DNA from: Dacryopinax spathularia
Taxonomy: Eukaryota > Basidiomycota > Dacrymycetes > Dacrymycetales > Dacrymycetaceae
DNA length: 64,000 nt
Reading direction: 5' to 3'
Assembly: GCA_037974965.1 (NCBI GenBank)
Contig: JBBPFI010000014.1
Span: 558,001-622,000, forward strand
The translations under genes and the position numbers were made by a program. The notes beneath the pieces were generated by a model, which saw nothing but the letters and a program-made list of their open reading frames with translations, was not told where the DNA came from and ran no database searches. This document shows, piece after piece, positions 23,311-32,583 of this stretch; positions within the stretch are counted from its first letter, which is position 1, and each line of letters starts with the position of its first letter.

Positions 23311-25496
23311 ATGCTGTTGCACTTCATATGCCAGCATGAGATAACGACTCTGTTACACTGCCTGCCAACCTCAGGTTCTCTCCTCTCGCGTCGGTCTCCC
23401 CGGACGCCTCTTAGCTGGACACGACTACAGCATGATGCTTCACCAACCCCTTCGCACGCTCTTCGTATCGGACACTCACTGAACTGGCCCGAATCCAACG
23501 GGATGTCTCCACTCAGCCTTCTCTCAGACCTGCTACGCGGTCCATCCAACCCCCTGCTACCTGGCCTCTCGCGCTCCTCTACCGCACGCCTCCATACGCC
23601 ACAGCCAACCTGGCGCAACCTCGCCACCCTCTACCCCGTTTCCGAATTGGAGAAATGGCCCAACCCAAGTGAACCACTCCGCCTCGCCAGCAAAGTTCTG
23701 CAGTATGTTGACACAAGACGCTCACGGCAGCCAGACCAAGCTGTGGAAGACTGCCTTCCCCTCCGCGCTGTCTGGCCCCGGGCGCTCTCCTTCTCGGTCC
23801 TAGGCTCGGGTGAAGCAGCCCAAGCGGCATTTGTGGAACGGTATTTCCTCGAACCGGCAAATCATGTCCTTTCTGTCCTGGCCGGCACGGCATATGCGGT
23901 CGAGCCTCAGTATCTGGCCGCGCTTCGAGCTCGGGACCGCGTGGTCATCAGCTCGCATCCTCATGCGCCGGACGAAACGGCTCCCGCGATGAGTCTCAGG
24001 GTGCACCGACATGACGTGCAAGAGGCCGCTCTTCACGCTTTAGCGAGAAGACTCGAATCGAAGGACAGCGACATCCAGAGTCGTCCACAGGGCATCAAGG
24101 TCCTTCCATTCCCGTATCCTGTGCGGCCGCGCAATCCGCGGCTCGTTGCCAGGATGGCGTACAGGAGGATAACGAGACCACACGGGTGTGCGATTAAGTT
24201 GCAGGCGTACGAACTTCTCCTCCTCCAGGTTCGTATTTGCCTACGGGTTGCCTGCAGCCGAGAGGGAATCCTGACTTACTTTGTGCACTAGGCCAGGAAG
24301 CACGTTGTGCAGTCCTGTCTATGGGGCATCCTAGCGTCCGAACGAGCTCTCATGCCGTGCATCCAACCCGGGCTGATCAGGATGCTACGCAATAGAGCGC
24401 TAGGCTATCTGGGGATGCACCTCCTTAGGCTGACCATCCCTCGGGCCGCGGGCAGTGAAGAACCGTTGGCGGAAATCGAAAGCTTGGCTTCGGAGCTCCT
24501 GAAGTATGTGAAGGAGAGTTTCAGACCGGTTGTGGAGCTGTTTAAGGGCGATGTACCGCCGGCCGCTTTACCCATGCTGGCAGGACCGCCCTTTCCTCTG
24601 GCTAGCAGCACGTCTTCGAAAAAACCGAGCGGAGGCGGGTGCGACGCCTCAAAGTCCTGCGATGCAAACTCGTCTGGAACGTATGAACCGATCTCGCCCT
24701 CCAATAACTCTACTCCCAACCCTCACGAGGCATCAAATGCGAAGGACTCGCGCCCCGCTACACCGGACAGCCGCATCCTCGAGCTCATCTACCCCAACGG
24801 CCGACGCCTCCGCCTGCGCCCCATCCTCCGACCCTCCTCTCTCCTCCAAACCTCCACCCACATCCATCTGACCAAACAGATCGGCTCTGGCGTCCTTGGC
24901 AAAGTGTACGCCGGGAAGTGGGCCGAGCGGGCAATAGCGGCCAAGATCCTGCATAGAGAGTATGACACGCACCGGGATGCCCTGCGGGGCGAAGCGGAGA
25001 TCTACGAGATGCTGGAGCCGTTGTGGGGGGTGGCGGTGCCCGATTTTCTGGGTCTGTTTGAGGGCGAGGGGAGGACGGGGAGGACGGGGAGGATGGGGCG
25101 GACGGGGCGGACGGTGCTTCTGCTGTCGTACGAGGGCGAGCCGATCGAGGATGGGCGCTTATACCAGTACGTCTCCCTCACCCTCAGCCTCCTCTCACAG
25201 AGCTCCTGAGCCTAAGATCTGACGAAATCGGGAATGCCCTTGCCAGAAAGCAGATATATGACCGCCTATGCCAGATCCACGCCCTCCAGGTGGAGCATAA
25301 CGATGTCCGCCCCGCCAATATCCTCAGGAGGCCGGACGGGTCGGTCTGCTTGGTCGATTTTCATATGGCGACGGTGCATGCGGGTGTGGTCTGCGAGGGC
25401 GAGTGTGGGGAGTTGGTGCTCTGGCGGCCCAGGGCGGGGGGTCCGGGGCTGGCGGATGAGGATGGGGATGGGGATGGGGAGAAGGGGGTGCGGTAG
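23311..25496 (+). CDS. Kinase-like protein with large N-terminal region (HND/DFH type)
   Basis: Exons 23311-24228, 24292-25166 and 25211-25496 keep one frame (692 residues). About 470 N-terminal residues have no family I recognise. The C-terminal third has a kinase fold signature: glycine loop IGSGVLGKVYAGKW, Lys in AIAAKIL, helix-C Glu in GEAEIYEML, LLLSYEGEPIEDG, then HNDVRPANILRRPDG (HND for HRD) and VDFHMAT (DFH for DFG). The Asp and Asn of the catalytic loop remain, so phosphotransfer is possible, as in atypical or APH-like kinases common in mushrooms. Odd points are a low-complexity GRTGRTGRMGRTGRT repeat between the lobes, a second intron of only 44 nt whose acceptor is uncertain, and a truncated C-lobe ending in Asp/Gly repeats. 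A better start may be MSPLSLLSDLL at 23503. It is unrelated to the PGWVGSWVGT family. Confidence 0.65.
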
Positions 25497-26677
25497 GGAG
25501 TGCTTGGGTATGTGGGTGGGGGTGGAAGGGGCAGCTTGGAGTGCTCGCGAAGTGCGAAAGTGGAGAAGCGGGACGTCAACTGACCAAGAGATATGGCCTG
25601 ATGATGCGCGCACAAATCGCGAGAGCAGCCATGAGCTCTGCGTTACGAACGCCCCCCCTCGCACCTGTGACAGCCCGCACCTAGACACTCTCAGTACAAT
25701 GATCACTCCTCCCCCACACACCAAGTAATCTGACGCTGTAAGAGAGCGACAACCCGGCTCGTCGTGTCTCATGAACTCCGAATCCGCCTCTGAGCTCTCA
25801 CACCCATCAACGTCACTGTACTGTAACCCGCGGTAAGAGCCCGAGACACGAAATAAGGCCGGATCACTCCCGATCTAAGTACATTCCACGGCATCAACGC
25901 TTCACGTAAGATTGACTGCTTCCGTGCTTCTCCCTCCCGCGGTGATTGAATCCATCGATCAATGATGAGCGTGACGCGCACGGAAATAGACTCTCGGGAT
26001 CAATCATCGCTGCGCGTTGCCATGGGCGAGCGAACGCGATGGTCGAAGGAGGCGATGGGTTGCCTCAGAGGACTCTGCAAGTGGGGAGAGGGAGAAGCCG
26101 CCGGGATAATGATGAGATGATGAGATCTGCTGGCAGGGCTAAGGGCTAAGTTTAACATGGCTGCGCAATCCAGTCCGTCGATTTGGAGGCAAAAGGAAAC
26201 TCTGATGAGGACGAGGCACGTGTCGGGTCCAGACAGGCCAGGCATCCTCCGCTCTAGTCTACGGGCGTACATAGCGGCTGTTTGTCTTCATCTTCCCTTC
26301 CTCCCTTCCCTCTCTCTCTTACTCACCTCACCTTCGTCCTCACCCTCGCTCGTCCTCGCCCTCTCTCACCCTCTTTCCTTCGACTAGCCCTTTGAACCCC
26401 AAAACTTTCGCTTGAGTCGTTCATTCCCCTCCGATCGTTTTCGTACGTCTCTCTTCCCCCCTTCTCTCTCTAGCCTGCCTGGCGCCAACACAGCGGGAGA
26501 ACTCGTTCGCCTCATCCGTATTCCCTAGCCTGGCCTGTTGCTCATCCCCCGAATAGCACGCTCCCTCTTTCGCTCATTAGCCCAACGACTCCGCACTCAG
26601 CCATTCGCATTTTGCCCACTTCCCTCCCACTGCATCAGCATCTGCATCTCTCCCCAGTCTGAACCAATCCAAGCAAA
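25497..26677. other. Long 5' region of the expansin-like gene
   Basis: About 1.2 kb. No gene is seen up to about 26280. From about 26280 to 26677 the plus strand is strongly CT-rich, typical of a basidiomycete core promoter and 5' UTR. Confidence 0.4.
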
Positions 26678-27616
26678 ATGCGCCCCTCAGCACCCCTTAC
26701 CGTCTTCCTCACACTCGCACTCGCCTCCTTCGCGCACGCCCTCACTGCTCCCCCACTAGCACACAGAGCGCAACACGCCTCCCTCGCGCGCGTCCTTACC
26801 CCGGCCGAGCGAAGGGCGTTCGAAGCCCCTCAATCCGTGTCTGAGCGGGCGGTCCCCGCTGGCGGGGAAAAGAAGAAGAAACGGAGCAGCCTGACGAAAC
26901 GAGCGGGAGGGAAGGGGAAGAGGAAGAGGTGTGCGCCTAAGAGTAAGAGCGCTAGCTCTGATCCTGCTTCGACGACGACGGACACGACCGCGACGACGTC
27001 GACGGCTGACGGGCAGGGAGCGGGGAACGTTGCTGCTGCTCGTGCGTCATCCTTTCCTCTCCGTACTCCTCGGACGCGTGCTGACCCAGTGTGTGATGTA
27101 GCTACATCGCAAGACTCGACGCCTACGACCCAGGCTGCGCCTACTTCTGACGCTGTGCCCACCACTACGAGCACTACGAGCACCCCCGCTCCTCCGCCCA
27201 CGACGACCAGCACGACCACTACCGCCGCCGCCGCCGACCCAACCACCTCCTCCTCCTCCGGCTCCGCCTCAGACCCCGAAGGCATCCTCACCGGCCCCCA
27301 CACCGGGCAAGGAACATACTACGCCGTCGGGCTCGGCGCGTGCGGCCTCACCTCAACGCCCGACCAAGCCGTCGTAGCCGTCTCCGAGCTCCTATTCGAC
27401 AAATATCCCGGGTACACGGGCTCCAACCCGAACAACAACCCCGTCTGCGGTCGCCAGTTGACTGCTACGTATCAGGGCGTGAGCCAGACGGTCACGGTTG
27501 TCGACCGGTGTGTGGCGTGCGCGATCTGGGACTTGGACATGAGCACGAGCGTGTTTGATGGGTTTGCGACGGCGAGCGTGGGGAGGATTAGTGGGGTGGA
27601 GTGGAATTGGGTTTAG
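26678..27616 (+). CDS. Secreted expansin-like / RlpA-like double-psi beta-barrel protein
   Basis: Exons 26678-27041 and 27102-27616 give 292 residues. The 60-nt intron (donor GTGCGT, acceptor gatgtag) is a multiple of three, so the unspliced frame also stays open. Residues 1-21 are a clear signal peptide (LTVFLTLALASFAHA). A Lys/Arg-rich stretch (KKKKRSSLTKRAGGKGKRKR) and a long Thr/Ser/Pro linker, likely O-glycosylated, follow. The C-terminal barrel (about 195-292) has GTYYAVGLGACG, VVAVSELLFDKYPG, NNNPVCGRQLTATYQG, VVDRCVACAIWDLDMS and ends VGRISGVEWNWV. Such proteins are extracellular and act at plant or fungal cell walls without known hydrolysis. The basic segment could be a processing or wall-binding site. 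Two decayed copies lie at 14449-14860 and 31195-31560. Confidence 0.9.
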   Translation: MRPSAPLTVFLTLALASFAHALTAPPLAHRAQHASLARVLTPAERRAFEAPQSVSERAVPAGGEKKKKRSSLTKRAGGKGKRKRCAPKSKSASSDPASTTTDTTATTSTADGQGAGNVAAARASSFPLRTPRTRADPVCDVATSQDSTPTTQAAPTSDAVPTTTSTTSTPAPPPTTTSTTTTAAAADPTTSSSSGSASDPEGILTGPHTGQGTYYAVGLGACGLTSTPDQAVVAVSELLFDKYPGYTGSNPNNNPVCGRQLTATYQGVSQTVTVVDRCVACAIWDLDMSTSVFDGFATASVGRISGVEWNWV

Positions 27617-28209
27617 GCCTCTCTCCCTCTCAAGGCTCCTTCCTATTTCCCACCTCCCCCCCAACCTTTTCTTCGGACGTGCAAGCCACGCCCCCAAACC
27701 CCGCAAGAGCGCAAGTCGCCCTCGTCTTCACCATCTATCTTCTCCATTTTCTCCCATGGTGCGCAGCGAGTCCTGCGTGCCTTTTATCCCTCTTCTGTGT
27801 TTTCTCTGCAGAAGGCTGTCTTTCTTGTCTTGTTTGCTCTCGCTGCATAGCGAGCGAATGTGCATGTATGTAGGTGTGGACCGCTGTGCGGTTTGGAAAT
27901 GGAATTTAAAGGGCTGGGCTGAGCCTGGCTTTCGGCTAAAAGGATCGGACTCCACCAACCCGTCCCATCACGCTACCCGGAGAACCGGACTTCCCAGCCG
28001 CAGACAAATCAAGCGTTATTATCAGACGGCGCGCTGGAACCGGCTCATAAAAGTGTGATTGTACGTGGCGCGAAAAAGGGAGGGTAAATAACACACCTGA
28101 GTAAACAGGTGGAGTGTACCTGCCTACATACTGTACACTCGCAAAACCACTCCGAGACGCACGCAGCTGCTGACCTTGCGTTCACTCCTCCTCTTAGCCT
28201 CAGTCTCCT
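27617..28209. other. Intergenic region, nothing recognised
   Basis: About 590 bp of 3' flank of the expansin-like gene. The first roughly 100 bp are CT-rich. No supported feature was found. Confidence 0.35.
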
Positions 28210-28900
28210 CTATTCGCTCCGAACCTCCGCACCGCCGCCCAATATCACATCCCGAAGCCAGTAACCGCACCGCACTCTCCACACGCCCAGACCTCCGGAC
28301 CTGAGCCGCTTGAGCGCGCTCCGAGCACCGCTAGGCTCGAAATCCGGGAGTGGTTCCATACCTTGCGGCGGGCTCGAGATTGGGATTGGGATTGAGAGTG
28401 CGAGCGGTTGGATTCCTCCAAAGGCCAGGCATTCGATATCTGGCTGATGTGCTGTTTTTGAAGGTCGCGGCGTGGGGTTCAGATCGATAGAAGATGACCC
28501 CGGAGTTGACGGCGCTGCGGGCGCTGATGGGAGTGGAGGGAGAACGGTGCGCAGCAGCAGGAGGATTCCGACTTGCGGGAGGACGTGAGCGATGGCGTAT
28601 TTGCTCGAGAGTCTCCGGATTGACTCAGGTAGGGACCTGATCCTGCTCATGTGATTCCCTCGGGAACGCCAGTATGTAGATGGGAGGGTGCTGGCAGATG
28701 AAAGTCGGCAGGTCGGACGGGGCGGCCTGCTCTTGAGAGGCACATTCGTGGATTGATCCGCTGTTGCATCGTACCCCTTTGCAGTCCTCTAGAAAGCAAT
28801 TGGAATTGAGTGCTGCGGGACAGGGATCGCGCTGCCCTTGTTGATCGTGCGTAGGCGAAGGGTGGTGGCGTTTGTCGTCGAATAGACGGTGGATGAGCAA
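28210..28900 (-). CDS. Possible unknown gene (weak)
   Basis: Two overlapping minus-strand frames (28210-28743 and 28625-28900) have Ser/Pro-rich content with some ordered-looking sequence (SKYAIAHVLPQVGILLLL, IECLAFGGIQPLALSIPIPI). I cannot find a convincing splice connection or a known motif. It may be a genuine lineage-specific gene, a relic or chance. The coordinates are only the extent of open sequence, not a gene model. Confidence 0.2.
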
Positions 28901-28961
28901 CCTATGAGACCTTAGCCATCAACTTCAACGCAAGGACAGATCTGCTAACCAAAGTGTAGAT

Positions 28962-29395
28962 TTCGCTGAAGGGAGGATCCTGCTACGTGACACGCCATTC
29001 CTGATAAGCGAGGGAGACGTTGCTGAAGAGATAAGTCGCTCTGACCTCGAGTCCGAGAAGAACGTTGAGAACGGGAGGAATAGGTTCCGAAGGTACATAG
29101 GGACGATGGATATCAGCCGATGCGTATAGACGACTGTTATCACCCGCCCTGATCTGGTGATTTGACCCTCTATCGAGTGGGTGGACAGCATGTGTGCGGA
29201 GGCCAGTCGCATGATCGGCAAGTCATACGGGGAGGAATCGGATCCAATCACAGATCTAACCAAAGCACAAAGGTACTGTGTCACCTTCATCCTCCCCAGC
29301 AACCAAGGATCCTCGGTCAAGTCGATGTCCGGCCTGCTCAACAGAACCTGCCAGCATGTTGTATGCACTTTCGGTTTTGACCCTTAATCATGCGA
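28962..29395 (+). other. Coding-like plus-strand segments of unknown nature
   Basis: Two open stretches look protein-like. One reads FAEGRILLRDTPFLISEGDV and continues EEISRSDLESEKNVENGRNR. The other (about 29180-29387) reads EWVDSMCAEASRMIGKSYGE with TKAQRYCVTFILPSNQGSS, ending HVVCTFGFDP and a stop. A stop-containing stretch with a possible GTACAT donor lies between them. They could be exons of a gene whose 5' end I cannot find, or a relic. No family was recognised. Confidence 0.25.
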
Positions 29396-29606
29396 AGATG
29401 CTTTCCTCGCTCTTGCCACTGCAGATCACAGCACAACCCGAGGGACGTCTGGAGCTGGGAGTGAAAGGCAAGAGGGGCGCGTGCAGTGGGTTCTCGCCGA
29501 AGGAGTAGCCTTACGTGCTAGCCCTCCTAGGTTGCCAGTCCTGGTTCGCCCAATACTGCGGAATAGCCCATAGTGGTTGAAGTAGATCAGTCAGAGCTCT
29601 CGCTGT

Positions 29607-29614
29607 TTCGCGGT
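29607..29614. repeat. Target-site duplication, left copy (8 bp)
   Basis: The sequence ttcgcggt directly abuts the left terminal inverted repeat and is repeated exactly at 30784-30791. Eight base pairs is the length made by hAT transposases. Confidence 0.9.
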
Positions 29615-29626
29615 TAGTGTTGTCCA

Positions 29627-29795
29627 GCTCAGCTCGGCTCGGCTTTGGCTCATTAGTCAGCAGCTCGGCTCAGCTTTCTATCTGGAATTTGGCTGAGCTG
29701 GAGCTGAGTCGATAAGAGCCGCTCACCTCGGCTCAGCTTTGGCTCAAGCCACGGCTTCAGCTCAAGTCGGCTTGAGCTGGCTCAAGCTGCACAAG
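29627..29795. repeat. Left subterminal repeat array of the hAT element
   Basis: Dense, degenerate copies of agctcggctc, ggctcagctt and their complements, mirrored by 30625-30770 at the other end. They are the probable transposase binding sites. Confidence 0.75.
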
Positions 29796-30624
29796 GCATC
29801 GTAGAGCATACATACAAGCATGATTGGGCAAGTGTACTGAGGGCACTACTATCCCGTGGCGCTCAGATTAGCTGCTCAAACTGAGGGCTGACTGTGCTGG
29901 GTGATCATCAACCTGGCGAGCCCAAAGAAGACACCCGTTGTTAAGGCTGGTGGACATGCCATACCAGCAGTCTTGACTTTCCGCCACCCCCCGGAGGCAT
30001 GTAACCCGGAGGCATGTAAGCGGAAGAACGCGGAGACAAACGGAAGCAAGCGGAAGCAGTTTGACGCGCGTCGCTCTGCTCCCTGAACTCCTCAACATCA
30101 ACTATTTTTGTACAGCTCAACACAACAATAAATACTCGGTATACTTCAGCATATGTTAATGTGTAGTTTAAAATCCTAATTTAAAATTTGAACGAAATTT
30201 GTTGCTATTGTATCAAGTAAAATACTGTTGTCGCAAATTGCACAGCCACAGGGTCCTTTGCACTTGTGCAAAAGGCAAGATTTACACTCCGGACAAGTAA
30301 CTCATAGCAAAAAAAAATGAATTAACCACAGTATTTAAAAAGAGTACAGCTTGGGTCTACTCAGACTGCGCCTGCGAGGTTAAAAGACAAGTTTGTGTTG
30401 AGTTGTTCACCTTTATTTCCCTCAGAGTCCCCTTTAGTTCGCTACTCTAGGGACTTCACACAAAACGCGCCCGAGTTCCTGTCAGGCCGAGTGTGCCGAG
30501 GAAGCGGCATGTGACGAGGCGTGACCCTTAGGGAGGTCACATACTTCACGTGATAAAGTGCCTCCGTGGAGACCGGCATGGGTGGCGGAAAGTACGCAAG
30601 TCCATACCAGCACGCACAGCCGCC

Positions 30625-30770
30625 TCTAGCAGTTCAGCTCGAGCCGGCTCGAGCTGCTCATCCTTTTCCCACGAGTCGAAGCCGCTCAAACGGCTCAGCT
30701 TGGCTCAGAACGACTTTGGCTTGGCTCCACAGCGGCTCAGCTCAGCTCGGAGTCGACTCCGAGCCAGAGC
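30625..30770. repeat. Right subterminal repeat array of the hAT element
   Basis: Same motif family as the left array (cagctcgagccggctcgagctg, ggctcagcttggctcag, gcggctcagctcagctcgg), in inverted orientation relative to the left end. Confidence 0.75.
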
Positions 30771-30783
30771 CTGGACAACACTA

Positions 30784-30791
30784 TTCGCGGT
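30784..30791. repeat. Target-site duplication, right copy (8 bp)
   Basis: Exact second copy of ttcgcggt, immediately outside the right terminal inverted repeat. Confidence 0.9.
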
Positions 30792-31194
30792 ACGCGTCGC
30801 GACCATGGAACCGTTTGAGTGGCTGTGCCCAGTGTGGGCATGTAAACGTTAGCGCCCATGCGAGCGCTTCTACCGTGGACTCGCATCGTTCTTTGCCACT
30901 GAAATGATGCTCTTATCACCATCTCGATAGTACCCAGTATCATGGCTGGTCTGCTGATCTTGACGCCCCTTTGCACTACCCCGACTTCAAGCTGTATCGG
31001 TATCTCGGTGCTCACAAGGAGCAGCATTGGTTCCCCCCTTCGTTGGGTGTTTCTTTGACGCAAAGGACGAGTCCTTGACCATGGGTGGGCGAGGGAAGGC
31101 GGTTTGAGATATGCAAGTACGTGTTTCTTCGTAAATCTACAAGAATCATACTGAGTAGATGATCTCATCTAGCTGTACCAGTGACGCCAACTTT
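30792..31194. other. Intergenic region, nothing recognised
   Basis: About 400 bp between the hAT element and the expansin-like relic 2. No supported feature. Confidence 0.35.
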
Positions 31195-31560
31195 TACTTC
31201 CAACATATCGGCACCACGGGCTCGAGCTCAAGCGAAGACGGCAGAACATTTCCCGAATCTCCCACGTCTTGCAAGGAACGATCTACGTCGTCGTATGGGA
31301 CACCTGCGGGATTAGGAACATTGACCGCGATGTGAGCATTGCCCTCTGGCACCTGCTGTATGGTGCTCACCCTGTGTTCACAAGCCAGAACCCGAGCGAC
31401 AACCCTCTTCGCCGCAGGCAGACCAACACGAACTATCCAGATGTCTTTCAGCGTTAACGTGACACACACGTGCGGACGGCACAATACCCGGGACTTGAAC
31501 AACCTGGCGACCAGAATGTCTGAGAGGTTTGCGGCGGAGAGTGACGAGGATAAGCGGGAT
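31195..31560 (+). pseudogene. Decayed expansin-like gene, relic 2
   Basis: A plus-strand frame reads GTIYVVVWDTCGIRN, then VSIALWHLLYGAHPVFTSQN, PSDNPLRRRQTNTNYPD. After a frame change it continues VNVTHTCGRHNTRDLNNLAT and ERFAAES. This follows the barrel of the intact gene at 26678 (GTYYAVGLGACG, VAVSELLFDKYPGYTG, NNNPVCGRQLTATYQ, TVVDRCVACAIWDLDMST, FDGFATAS) position for position. The conserved NPVCG Cys is lost and frameshifts and stops are present. It is more diverged than relic 1 and is in the same orientation as the intact gene, about 4 kb downstream. Confidence 0.72.
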
Positions 31561-32583
31561 AGGTTAGGGGCAGGTGTACGCGTGTTTCGGATTGGGGTTG
31601 CCTGCGATTCGGCCGCTTCGCCCTTACACCATTGTACGCCCTCCTCACGCTTCCTGTGCTAGATCAGAGGTCTGAAGGCGTGACTGAGTGCGGCTATTAG
31701 TAAGTGAATCCCTCATAGCTGTCCACGGGTACGTGCAGTTTCACTCGTTACTCCCGATTCCTGTAGTAACTCCTGTTGTGCAGAGCAGTCTCGGTCCTGT
31801 ATCTCGCACCTCTCTTGCTTTCTTCTCTTCTAACGTCCCATTGTGCGAATGTATCAAGATCGAACATACAATGGCTTGGTCTGAGGCCGTGCCTCGGTCT
31901 CACGAACAATACGTAAGTAGGTCCTCGGCAAAGGGAAGCGTGCCCGAGCGTCAAATAAGGCATGAACTGCAAGGGCGGCTACTCTTGACTGGCGGGGCAG
32001 GAAGTAGGCGGCGCTTTACACTATGAGGCACGCCATGCTATCAGAGATCTTTGCCACATTCGCGCTGCATCCCTCGGTTTTACCCAGCTTCGCTCCAGCC
32101 TTCAGAGATCAGCATCTCTAATCAGTTCATTGTTCCGACGGCAGGGGATCGTCCGAGCCTCGTGCAACAGAACAAAAGATTCGCCACATTCCAAGGGTTT
32201 CCCCCGTTGCCACCTTCCAAGGGTTTCCCCGCGTTGCCACATTCCAGCAAGCCTGCAAGCTGTGCCTTGTCCGGGCACAATCGAAGTTGCCACCTTCTTT
32301 CTTCTTCTTTGGCTGCGTCGGAAGCCGCCTCGCCCGAGCTGCGACTTGCGACCATACGGAGCATCTCCACTTGGGACGTTAATGATACGCCCTAAACGAG
32401 GTGACAGCACTCACAACGATGTGCCGAGCGAGGTATTGCTTGCAACTTGCGCAGCCAAGATGGCCGGCCTATCCGCGCCCGAGCTGATCCGTTCAGCCTA
32501 AGAGGTGGTACCAATTATCAAGTGAATTCGAAGCTGCACACCCGGAGAAAAGACGGTCAACAGGCGGGTTTCAATCGAACTAG
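31561..32583. other. Gene-poor stretch
   Basis: About 1 kb with no supported gene. It contains a short tandem repeat at 32183-32247. The rest shows nothing recognisable. Confidence 0.35.
32183..32247. repeat. 26/27-bp tandem repeat, about 2.4 copies
   Basis: Units starting at 32183, 32209 and 32236 share gccac(a/c)ttccaagggtttcccc and gttgcc. The third unit is partial. Function unknown. Confidence 0.8.

Larger units (their letters stand above)
29615..30783. mobile_element. Non-autonomous hAT-type DNA transposon (1,169 bp)
   Basis: The element begins TAGTGTTGTCCAG (29615-29627) and ends with its exact reverse complement (30771-30783), giving a perfect 13-bp terminal inverted repeat. It is bounded on both sides by the identical 8-bp target duplication ttcgcggt. 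Inside each end are about 150 bp packed with short GAGCTG / AGCTCGGCTC-type motifs in both orientations, the subterminal arrays that hAT transposases bind. The core (about 30100-30350) is unusually AT-rich for this genome. No frame resembles a transposase (no BED finger or hATC dimerisation motif), so it must have been moved in trans. The perfect TSD and TIRs imply recent insertion. Confidence 0.92.

Noticed and set aside
28925-29368. 147-codon minus-strand frame
   Set aside because: The plus strand of the same DNA reads as more protein-like, and no motif supports the minus frame.
29615-30783. Transposase gene inside the hAT element
   Set aside because: All internal frames are short and lack any zinc-finger or hAT dimerisation motif. 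The element is non-autonomous.
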